NCBI GenBank assembly: GCA_001598975.1
Contig: BBXU01000855.1
Span: 1 to 54,589 of the forward strand
Source of the DNA: Parachlorella kessleri
Lineage: Eukaryota > Chlorophyta > Trebouxiophyceae > Chlorellales > Chlorellaceae
Reading direction: 5' to 3'
DNA length: 54,589 bases
Shown: piece by piece, positions 23,401 to 32,573 of the stretch
How the letters are laid out: the number at the start of each line of letters is the position of its first letter
Position numbering within the stretch: the stretch's first letter is position 1
Position numbers and translations under genes: made by a program
Notes under the pieces: generated by a model
Database searches by the model: none
What the model was told of the DNA's origin: nothing
Seen by the model: the letters and a program-made list of their open reading frames with translations, nothing else

Positions 23401-26248
23401 CCGGCACTATGTATGGTGTTTGGTGAAGAGGTACTGGGAACAGGCAATGCCCGCCCCTGGGCCAGCCTTCCCACCTTCTACCACGAGTACTACAAATACC
23501 TACCCTCCTTCGCCCCTTTGGCGCAGCAACTCGCAGCCCAACGCCGCATTCTGGCTGCAGCCCGGGCCGTTCAGCGACCAAACAGACGAGGAGTTTGTCG
23601 CTGGCAAAATGGGTGCGGGCTACTTCAGCGGCCAGCGTCCCTCCCTAAGTGCTGCGGGGCGGAGGCTGCAGGATGTGCAGTTGCTGCTGCCAGGCCCTTT
23701 GGACCCTGGTCCCGTTCCTAGCCCTGGCCCTTTACCTACTCCCAGCCCAGTCCTCACTGCTAGCCCGACCGTCGCACCATCTGGAGTGGTATTCGTGTTG
23801 CCTGGGAGTGCACCCCCGGCAGGCAAGCAGCGCTGGTGATCCGCGTGCTACTGACGTGTCAGGGAGCGAAAGCCAGAATGGCCATGGGCAGCCCTGCCTC
23901 CCCTCATTTACCGCTCGTGTGCGCCATGACTTCTCTTCGACAAATTGACATGCATTTTGCTGGCAAGCTTGCCTCGAGCTTCTCCCACAGAGCGGAGCTT
24001 GGCAAGCAGCTGCCTGCTGCCCTGATGTTGCAGGCCCCATGCAAGCCAACCCGACGTCGTCACCGGCAAGCACAGCCAGCCTGCCAGGCGGCATCCCTGA
24101 CTACAAAGACTGGGTGGTGGAGGGGAAGGTTACCCCAGTGAAGGACCAGCAAAATGTGGGTTGCGGAAGCCGGGCAGGGGCCATGCAATGTTGTGGAGCG
24201 CAAAGTGGAATCCTCGGCTGTTTCCTTGCCAGATTTCACCACAGAGGGTAATATGCAGCTGTCAAGCTGTTTTTACCCAACAATGTGCCTGAAACACAGC
24301 AGTACGGTCCAAGCCTCAAAGTGTTGCAGGAGGTCCAGTGAACCGCGGGAGTGCTTGACTGCCTGTCCCTGTGTTGGCCCTATGCAGTGCGGGTCGTGCT
24401 GGGCCTTCTCTGCAGCAGCAGGTGGGTGCCTGGCTCCCTCCTCTTCAGTGCCCTGGATGGAATTTCTCCGGACATGGAGTTTCCATGCGTGTGCCCAGGC
24501 AGCGTGCAGCAGACTGTCCCAGCCTGTGTGTGCGTGCCAACAACACGCCGCAGCTAGCAAACGTGTGTATACTAATAGGTGCTCCTCAGGTGATATATCA
24601 CCTGAGGAGCCAAGTTGTGACTCCTCCAAATCGACTGCCGCTCGAGAACAGCTCTGGTGTGTCTCTGCTGGTGCCTGCAGCCTTTGAGAGCAAGCTGGCC
24701 ATTGAGCAGGGCATCCCCTGGGACCAGTCAGTGCAGCAGCTGGTGGACTGCGTGGGTGCCTTAAGTGGCTACACCCCCCGCACGGGGTGTGGACCCGGCT
24801 TCTCTACAGAGGCGCTGGGATATCTGCAGGCTACAGGGGGTGACAGCACTGCAGCATATGGCAGCTACCAGGCGCAGAAGGGCAGCTGCACAGCGCCGGG
24901 ATATTCCCCTGGCATGCATTACATCACGTCCAGCCCTGGATACCGGGGTATCCCCGCGTCCAGCGCGACTGAACTCATGAAGGCGGGTGTGGCTGCCATA
25001 CTGTAGCTCTAGCGACTTTGCTGGCTTGTCAGTACTTCATGATGCGGGCAATGCACGTACGCCGCACCGCAGCTGCTGTGGCTGGCAAAATCAAGCGAGA
25101 ACAAAACTACCGCCCTGCCAGAGCCCTGGGCGTATTGCTTGGCTCTTTGCTTGACTGTCGCCCTCCCGCCTCCATATCTGAGTCCACCAATTTTCACTGT
25201 GCATGCAGGCTGTGGCCCAACAGCCGGTAGTGGTGCTGGTTTGGTGGCCTGCATACATGAAGGACGTCAAAGGTGAGGCTGGCGCTACTAGCACTGGCAG
25301 GAATAGTCTAGTAGGAATGGCTGAGGTCTCGGGGCACCTCCTGAGGGGGGCGCTTGTTGACAGCCCTGCAGTGAGCTGTAAGCGCAATTTGTTGGCGCTG
25401 CCAAGAGACACAGGACGTTGGTGACAAGCATGCCCACATCGGCAGGGAGCAGGGCAATTACGTCAGTGACTCTGCCCCTCAAAGCTGTCCTACCTTGCAT
25501 TTAGCTATATTAGAATTGGCTTGCAAGGCAGGCTTGGACCACCCAAGGCCGCTTAGCTGCGTCGGCTTGCTGTTGCAGCCAGGTACTATGTTGTGTGATG
25601 TATATGTTATTTTGCAGGGGTGTACAATGGCCGGTGTCCCGACCGACCCGCAGACAGGCTCCAACGCAGAGTACAGCTCACAGTATGGGGTCGGAGGCAA
25701 TCATGAGGTGAGCCAGGTCCAACCAGGTAGTTTCAAACAGTCAAGGCAGCCCGCTTGGAGTTCCTGTGGATATGCCATACCTGCTGTCTGGCTGCACTAG
25801 CCTTGCATGCAGCAGTGCTTGCTGTTCCAAGTTTTAACTCCTGTCCTGCTCACGAGTGCAGATGCTGGTTGTGGGGTACGATGCCCGGGGTGGCATCGGG
25901 AGCCCAGACAGCTTCTTCAAGATTAAGGCAAGACAGACAACGTTGTGCAGCAGGTTGCAGCCACATGCTCTGCTACCCAATGGTCAGAGCACATACCGCC
26001 AGCCAGTTACATCCTTTGGCGATTGGAGGGGCAAACTTGCGCTCGGGCGGCGGCATGCGACACACCTACTACTTCGCCATTGCATCATGGCAACCTGGGC
26101 CTGCCGCTGCTGCTGCGAGGTTGTGCAGAACAGCTGGGGCACGGCTGTGGGCAACAGCGGCTACTTCAACCTCCACATGCAACCGGACGGCTCCGGCGGC
26201 ATCTGCGGCCTCTACTCAGCCCCAGTTGCCCCGCTGGATGTTGCCTAA
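20473..26248 (+). CDS. Second secreted papain-family protease with proline-rich N-terminal region; no ShK, apparent frameshifts
   Basis: Tandem paralogue of the gene at 14161-19181. A hydrophobic signal-like stretch ending in LVAAAVLSLHGAYERQ (20473-20526) leads into RQLQQQ, matching RRQLQQ in the first copy; the initiating ATG is not resolved. A proline-rich region (about 20550-22660) changes reading frame near 21890-21926. The I29-like prodomain spans about 23155-23285 and 23520-23822. The protease domain follows: KDQQN (about 24150), CGSCWAF (24388-24421), an AFESKLAIEQ exon (about 24680-24985), VVVLVWWPAY (about 25210-25270), GGNHEMLVVGYD across an intron, and QNSWGT (about 26130). Stop TAA at 26246-26248. 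The exon starting at 25619 opens in the frame giving VYNGRC but must shift by one base to reach the EYSSQYGVGGNHE frame, between the active Cys and His. It is either a pseudogene or carries sequence errors. The ShK exon is absent; the GC-AG intron at 23823 joins directly to the protease linker. Confidence 0.75.
20550..22660 (+). repeat. Proline-rich and Asn-glycosylation-sequon repeat region of the second protease
   Basis: Two blocks. From about 20980 to 21880 the units are PSPPPxYPSPSP-like, with a repeated ADYPSPSPGVDLLPTAPDMS cassette of roughly 120 bases around 21400-21760. From about 21930 to 22640 the units centre on PPANETSPG or NQTAPG, giving many Asn-x-Thr sequons. The reading frame changes by one base between the blocks. 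Confidence 0.8.
24581..24610. repeat. Perfect 30-base palindrome in an intron of the second protease
   Basis: Positions 24581-24595 are the exact reverse complement of 24596-24610, with no spacer; the centre is TATATA. It lies in the intron between the active-site Cys exon and the following AFESK exon. I see no matching sequence at the equivalent intron of the first protease. Confidence 0.9.
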
Positions 26249-26731
26249 GGCTGATTTGACACTGGGCCAAAGGCACTCCCCTTTTCCAAGCGAGGCACTA
26301 TGGGTGCCCAGCCACTGCTACCAGGAACAAAAACGCCGGCAGGGTTGTTACTCTGAGAGGCTGGCCAGACGGCATGTGCCGAGTCCTTGACCATCAACCA
26401 CAGTGCTCTTGTAGACTGACCTCGTATCTGACAGAAGTCTTACATGATTGGGAGGACAACTGTAGTCAATATGGTGTGCGGACATGTGTTCATACACCAA
26501 TGTGCACGTATCAAGATTGCACTTGAACTCAGGCAGGGCCTTCAGGTTGAGGCACCTCAGTGGTGCGCGACGGCCCTCTTACATGCATGGCAATGGTGCG
26601 TCCTGCAGCAAGTGTCACGGTCACACGAGCACCCCTGCTTCTGTCTAACACAAAGATGAGAAACATGGGTTGCATGTGTGAGTGGGTACCCACCGGTGCG
26701 CATGGGTGTGTGCACTCTACGCACCCCCCGC

Positions 26732-28407
26732 TCAGCGCTTTCTGGAGCGTTTCTTTCTGCCACTCCCTCTTGCTTCATGCTGACCCTCCTCTCGTGCATT
26801 CCTCTTCCTTCCTTCCTGCTTCCCTTTGCTGGCCGGATCAGGAGCTGTAGCAACTGTTCCACCGCCTCCTCTTCGCTTGCCGCCCTTCCCTGGCGTGCCA
26901 GGAGCACAGGCCCCTGCACAGCCACAACTTTCAAAATCTTGACATGCTGTACGACCACGGAGGATAATCCTGGCACCATGGTGGACCGGACCTACAGGCT
27001 AGCCCACAGGTTGTTTTGCAACTATAAGGCCAGGTGCCTGTGGTGCTCCTTTTACAAGATCCCGCAACCGCGGAGGACCAGTATACTAGCTTGCGTTGCT
27101 CTATTTCACACAGCGACCGGGCAACGCATGTGTGCACAGCCTGCAGTCCTCCTCTGTCCAACTTTAGCTTTGACAGTGTGCGCCCAAATGTGCCCTGTCC
27201 CATGTGCCTCGCTAGGATTCCCCACAACAACCAGGCAATGAACGTGTGCTCAGCCGTCCTCCCATGCACAATTTTGACAGTGTGCGGACGTACCCGGATA
27301 CTTGCCTTCGCTGTGCTTCCGCTCGTCTATCAGACACTGCATGTGGGCCCAGCCTCCCCTTCCCTGCTCAGCCTTGGGCCTGGCGATGCGCACCCCAGGG
27401 TCTATCGTCTCTCCACACTTGCTGCACTTGGAGGTGCCAAACCGCGACTTGATGATCCTCATGCCTTTCAGGAACGCCTCATCACCTACAGAGATGAGGT
27501 TGACAGTGCTGATGGTGTCCAGACTCTCCCCCATCTCCTCTCTGTTTGCATTTGCTGCCACCTTAATCAAAGAGGAGCCTACAGACACCATAAACTTGCA
27601 GGAAGAACAAAAAATCGGACCTTGGGTGATGTCTTCTGTCTGGCCCTTCTCTAACCGCTCCTGCTGCTTCACCTCCCCCAGGGTAGGGATGTCTCTCCTG
27701 CGCAGCATACGCCTGTGGAGCGCCTTGACAACGATCCAGCCAGTTCACTGGCAAGTCTTGCCAAGAGTAGCAGTACTATTTGCCAGTGGCCGTGAGCGCA
27801 ACTTGAGTGGCCAGTCACACTGGCAGCCAACTCCAAAGATAGACCTGTAACAAGGCAGTGCAACGCAATCCATATTCAAGGATTTAGCCTTCCAATTGCC
27901 CCGTGCGCCAAAAACCCACCTGCGCAGAGCGTTGCCCAGGCAGGTGACTGTGATGGTATCTCCCTCTCCTGCCTCTGCCCTTCTTCCCTTGGACAGCTTT
28001 GGCGCCCCATAGGTGCACTCATAGGGGCTGCCATATGCGGAATACACTACCCTGCTCTGCTTCACATGCTCCCTGAAGTCCTGCGGTGATTTCGTAATAT
28101 ATTCCAAGGCTGGGGGTTCCTCCCGGCTGCTCTTTTAAGCTTCAGAGCAGTCCAAGGTTCATTGCTGGCTTCTCACTTGCAGAACCTGTCTCCCAGAGGC
28201 GCCCTCTGCTAGCACTGTGACCTGGGTGGGAAACTCATACCGCTCGTTCTCGTGCCGCACTTCATGGCCCACATGGGACTGTTGGATGGGGTACTTGCCA
28301 GCAAGTTTCTCGCCATTAGAGAGCTTGAACGCTTTCTTAAAATCTGAGGCGCTGGGCATATTGTATGAAGCACCGATCTGGCCGAGTTGTGGTCGAAAGG
28401 AGGTCAT
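26732..28407 (-). CDS. Unrecognised basic nuclear-type zinc-binding protein
   Basis: I do not recognise the family. Four exons read in phase: 28177-28407 (start MTSFRPQLGQ), about 27920-28133, 27302-27712 and 26732-26969 (stop TGA at 26732-26734). Exon 3 carries a first pair, FCSSC, and then a CSKC...HMQC set (second Cys to His about 23 residues) reminiscent of PARP-type C2HC fingers. The last exon is Gly/Lys/Arg-rich and ends in a strongly basic KKRSRKR, a good nuclear localisation signal. A nucleic-acid-binding nuclear role is inference. The acceptor of exon 2 (AAG) is less typical than the ctgcag sites elsewhere and is the weakest junction. The gene is divergent from the SDR gene at 28566, with under 160 bases between the start codons. 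Confidence 0.6.
27112..27330. repeat. Imperfect tandem duplication of about 115 bases
   Basis: Two adjacent diverged copies share a block ending in TTTGACAGTGTGCG (around 27170-27183 and 27273-27286) and flanking similarity. The second copy runs over the donor end of exon 3 of the minus-strand zinc-protein gene. The first lies in its last intron, so a piece of exon-intron junction seems to have been duplicated downstream. Confidence 0.4.
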
Positions 28408-28565
28408 GAAAACTCCCAAGATCTAGTCGCGCCCCAGGTGCCCCGCCTGCGGTGCCCCGTCAGCCCTGAGCCTGCTGACACACAAAGCTGATGCCTCTTA
28501 GCGAGCCAATTGCGCAATTTTTGGTACTTTATTCCTCTAGTAGAAATTTGACCGTAACCCAGATC
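28408..28565. promoter_or_regulatory. Shared divergent upstream region of zinc protein and SDR genes
   Basis: Start codons of the two divergent genes are at 28407 (-) and 28566 (+). An in-frame upstream ATG for the SDR at 28491 would shorten this further. The gap is small enough that promoter elements are probably shared; no individual motif could be assigned. Confidence 0.4.
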
Positions 28566-30957
28566 ATGTCTCGCAGTTTAATATCGCTCCACCAGCGCAT
28601 TTTGCCCTCACACCAAAGGGCCGTCCGACGTGGCTTGACCATCAACTGTAATGCTGCACCAGCTCAGGGCTCGAAAGTGGCGTTGATTACAGGTATGGCT
28701 TGTGCGCCTTCTTCGAAGGGTCCTCTCCAGGCCCTCTGGCAACTGTTTTGCAACCATAGCATACCACCTTTACGTAACGCAGGTGCCAACTCCGGCATCG
28801 GGCTTGGGACAGCGAGGGCTCTGACAAGGAAGGGCTATAGGGTGGTTTTGGGGTGCCGAGATAAGGCCAAAGGCGAGGCGGCCAGGGAGCAGCTTAGGTA
28901 GTAGTGCCTGGTAGAGCCAGGAAGTGGCATGCAACTGCCTCGCGCCAGACCACCTGTGGCTTCGAGCTTGTACTAAGCCTGCCCATCAATCTTGTTGATT
29001 TAAGCACTCTGCTCCTGCGCATGTACCAACAAAACTCCACACACCCCACACACCCCTCCTCCTTGAATCTTGACAGCTTACACTCATATGCTCTTTGCAT
29101 GACGCCTCCCTTGAACCTTGCAGAGCTGAGTTCCCTGAGGCCAAGCTGGAGGTGGCAGTGTTTGACCTGGCGGATCTCAGCAGCGTGCGGGACTGGGCCA
29201 ACAAGGCCCTGTCCTTTGGCTTCCCGGTGGACGTGCTGGTCAACAATGCAGGTGTGCAGGTTGTTGCACGGCTTTTGTACTAGCAGTTTTGCACCAAGTT
29301 GGAAGAGCTATAAATAGTAGTGGACACATGGTATAAAAGGGCCCTGCAGCAGCAAGGCATCGGCATTGCAGGCGAACTGGGCTGCTCAATCCCAGCAAGA
29401 CCACGAAAGCGAATGCTTGTCTTGGCGAGTCCTCTTGTGTTGAGCCCCAGTTGTTCACATTCAGGAGTGGTTTGCTGCGCTGCCTATGCTGGGAGCCAAG
29501 GCCTAGCCCACGTACAGGAACCTTGCCGCAGCAAAGCACCTAGGACCAGGGAGACTGATCCCTACCCGCTGCAGGCGTGATGGCATGCCCCCGCTTGGAG
29601 ACCAAGGATGGCTTTGAGTACCAACTAGGCGTGAATCACCTAGGGCACTTCCTCCTGACAAACATGCTGCTACCGCTGCTGACCTCCAACCCCGAGTCGC
29701 CAGCCAGAATCGTGAACGTTTCCTCGTCAGCTCACGCCTTTGGGCACATCAAGTTTGAGGACCTCCAGAGCACTCGGGGCTACAACCGCTGGGGGGTGAG
29801 TCAAGGCTGGGCACAGATGTTAGCGGCTGAATGGGCCTTTCCACCAGGTTAAGGGGGCAGCTGATATGTGGCACAGGGAGCTTGGCATGATTAAACCTGC
29901 TATTGGCCAGTTCAGCTTTGCACGTATGACAGTACAAGGCCAGCCAGCGCCCTGGCCTCAGTGACGCCCATTACTGGGTGAAGTCTGCACCTCTGCTACC
30001 CTCCAGGCGCGTGAGCCTGCCCACTCATGTACACATGTCCAAAAGCCACAGGCGGGTTGTGGCACCACCCAGCCTTTCGTGCCTGTTGCTGCAGGCCTAT
30101 GGGCAGAGCAAGCTTGCCAACGTGTTGTTTACCTACGAGCTTGCGCGGCGGCTGGGCAGCAAAGCTAGCGTGAATGCGCTGCACCCAGGAGTAGTGAGAT
30201 CGGAGCTGCAGGTGTGGCCGCATGGTTTTGATAGTCCTGTTGAGGTTGACAGCCTACCACCTCCTGACCATCTGCCTTTTTTTCTGAGCTAGGGCAGTCC
30301 TGAAGGGCCCATGCCCACCAGGCAACTATTGGCGAGCTGGCCGTGCGCAGTTGGAAAAACTCCTGCTGTGACTGCCTGCCTTGTACAAGGGGAGCTGTGC
30401 CTATAGAGCGGCACCGCCTGCCCCAGCCTACCTCACTTCCACAGCAGCAAGGTCCTTTACCTCCCCAGGTTGCCTGTGCTCACCCTCCTGCCTTCTGGCC
30501 TGCAGAGGTACCTTGTTGAGGGGCTTACTTGGCAGAAGCCGCTGGTGACGGCTCTCGGAACCTTGTTTGGCGGCCTGGCACCAGAGGAAGGAGCTAAGAC
30601 TAGTGTCTACCTGGCATCGTCTGCAGGTGAGCCGCGGCTCAAGGGTGCTGCATGTGTTTACCTTTCTGATAGAGCAGGGCATGAATAAGGATTGAGAGCC
30701 GATTGTGCGGTTGTCGAGTCACTCCTCCTTGTTCAGGTGTGACTAGACAGCATTTGTTGAGGATATTACAGATGCGTACCATCAATATCATCCAAGGAGC
30801 CCAGGCTGAAAGCCAAACTCCTGCCCTTGCAGAGATCGAAGGAGTGACAGGGAAGTATTTTGACAAGTGCAAGCCCGTCCGCAGCAGCGCAGAATCCTAT
30901 GACTCCAACGTTACGCAGCGGCTGTGGGATGTGAGTGCTGAGCTGGTGAAGCTCTGA
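28566..30957 (+). CDS. Short-chain dehydrogenase/reductase, probably organelle-targeted
   Basis: Classical-type SDR resembling plant retinol-dehydrogenase/TIC32-like proteins. Exons encode in order a basic, Ser-rich N-terminal extension ([11 protein letters not shown]..., transit-peptide-like), the NAD(P)-binding TGANSGIG loop split by the intron ending at 28782, a DLADLSS segment, NNAG (about 29243-29254), the catalytic Ser in VNVSSSAH (about 29724-29745) and YGQSK with active Tyr and Lys (about 30100-30115). Later exons give HPGVVRSEL and a C-terminal GKYFDKCKP region. Stop TGA at 30955-30957. The cofactor loop ends ...GCRDKAKGE, and the Arg suggests NADPH preference. An alternative ATG at 28491 is in frame; I prefer 28566 because its product begins as a clean basic presequence. 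The substrate cannot be told from sequence. Confidence 0.9.
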
Positions 30958-32573
30958 TATGGTTTGCCGTTGCTGGTCTCCATGGACCTGGGGGGAGTTG
31001 GTGGGATTGAGACATAGTACTGCATTCTGTGGCCCTTTGGGCCCATGTGGCGATGCTACCAGAGCTGCTATGAGACCAAGCCATTTCGTTTTTTCCCCAC
31101 ATTTCTTTAGTCTGTGTTGTGGACCACCCTGCAAGCCTTGTTGCAGAGCAAGCTTGGCTATTGCTTTGACTGGGGTTCCTTACTTGTTGAGTTGTTTGTC
31201 TGACCTCTTGACATTCTGGTGTGCCGCAATGATCACACAGACATTGGTGCCCACATCCTCAGGAAAATATTTTGTTTCCTATCGTTGGGGCCGAAAGGTC
31301 TAAGATTGTTCGATTTTTTTTAATGGGGTGGTCGTGCAATTACGAGAGGGATTTGTCATTACCCGTGTACCCCTTTTCCGCTTGGACTGCGATTACTTAT
31401 GCCTGTTCTGATCTTTGTCTTAAAAATTATTCTTCAGCTCATTGGCGTGAAAGATAGTCAGGCACAGCAGCATGGGTGCGACGGCTGCTCTCTTTAAGGG
31501 TGTGGGTAGAGGAATCTTACGTGTTGGGGCAGGGATCGGGCGAGGCATCAGGTCCCTAAGGAGTCGCAAGTCTAAATCGCATAAAAGGCTTGCAGACAGC
31601 GCCAGCCCAGATCGTCCTAGGGCGGCGGCCTTTGGAGAAGGCGCACTACGGAAGCATTATTAAGGCAGATAGGAGGTCCGTTGAACACGAGGTGAGCATG
31701 ATTTGAGCTCAGTAAACCGCAGCTGCCGTCCCTTTCTCCAATCTGGTAGCTCCACCACCATGACAGGGATTAAGATCGTGCACCCAGGGTTGGCCTACAA
31801 GATTTGTGACAATACACCCCTCAAACTGTACCCAAGCTCCCTGTTTGCAGGTTTGGTGCTGCTGCAGGGAACGTCAGCAGACAGCCCTCAAAAGATGACC
31901 ACCACCGTGACACTCCTGCTGCAGTGTTGACAAGCACAGCATGGGTGCAAACCTAGGCAATCAGAGAGCAGGTGGCGCTGGGCAGCGGGCATGATCAAAA
32001 GCTTTTTCACGGTGTAGCACTGCAACTTGACAGAAGTTTTAGGTAGGGAAGAGGTTAGTTTCTAGGTAGGAAGGAGGTTTTAGGTCCCCAGAGATCATAT
32101 CATGAACTGTACAACTAGCCTGATAGCGTACTGGCATTGGTCCTCAACAATACTGTTTTACTAAATGAAAAACCCTTACAATCGTGCCAAGCAGTGACAC
32201 TATCAATAGTGAGCTTTCATTCCTTTACGGCACTGCTGTGCTGACGGTCTGCAATTTTTCCCACCACTGCTTCACCCAGGCTTCACCCAGTGTTAGTGTC
32301 GTTTCGTTCCGCTGTACTGCAGCGTGTTTAGCTGCGCTCCCAGTGTAAACCGCATCGCATCGTGGATGGGAATGCTCCCAAGCAGGTCAACTCTTGGCCC
32401 AGGCTGGAACAAATAACGCCACCGTCATCCAGCCCTATCCGGCCCTGGTGGGCGTGGCCAATTGGACAACCTGGACCGCAGCCCCCCTTCCACCCCAGCA
32501 GCAGGTGCCTCGCCAAATAGGGAGCCCTTGGCAGCGGTTCTGGAGGAGCTCAAGGGCTGGCCTGAGCGGGGCC
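30958..32573. other. Gene-poor region with a few short open frames
   Basis: About 1.6 kb, more AT-rich than its surroundings around 31260-31480 and 31990-32330. An open frame at 31472-31663 encodes a 63-residue Gly/Arg/Lys-rich peptide starting MGATAALFKGVGRG. Another, at 31703-31930, is unremarkable. The sequence near 31460-31475 (cagcagcatgggtgc) recurs in similar form at about 31936-31948. None of these has enough support to be called a gene. Confidence 0.4.
31472..31663 (+). CDS. Possible small basic protein, unsupported hypothetical
   Basis: A 63-codon ATG-to-TAA frame encoding a Gly-rich start, then many Arg and Lys residues, ending ALRKHY. No domain, signal peptide or membrane segment is visible and I recognise no relative. 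It lies in a gene-poor stretch between the SDR and HD-phosphohydrolase genes and may be chance. Confidence 0.2.
   Translation: MGATAALFKGVGRGILRVGAGIGRGIRSLRSRKSKSHKRLADSASPDRPRAAAFGEGALRKHY

Noticed and set aside
27034..27654. 206-codon plus-strand frame with CxxC-like pairs
   Set aside because: It overlaps well-supported exons of the minus-strand zinc protein (FCSSC, CSKC motifs), has no exon structure of its own and spans the imperfect duplication.
29325..29345. TATA-like tataaaag at about 29330
   Set aside because: It lies inside an SDR intron, not upstream of any start codon I can support.
31703..31930. 75-codon plus-strand frame in the gene-poor stretch
   Set aside because: Starts in mid-context, has no recognisable domain and lies beside other chance-length frames.
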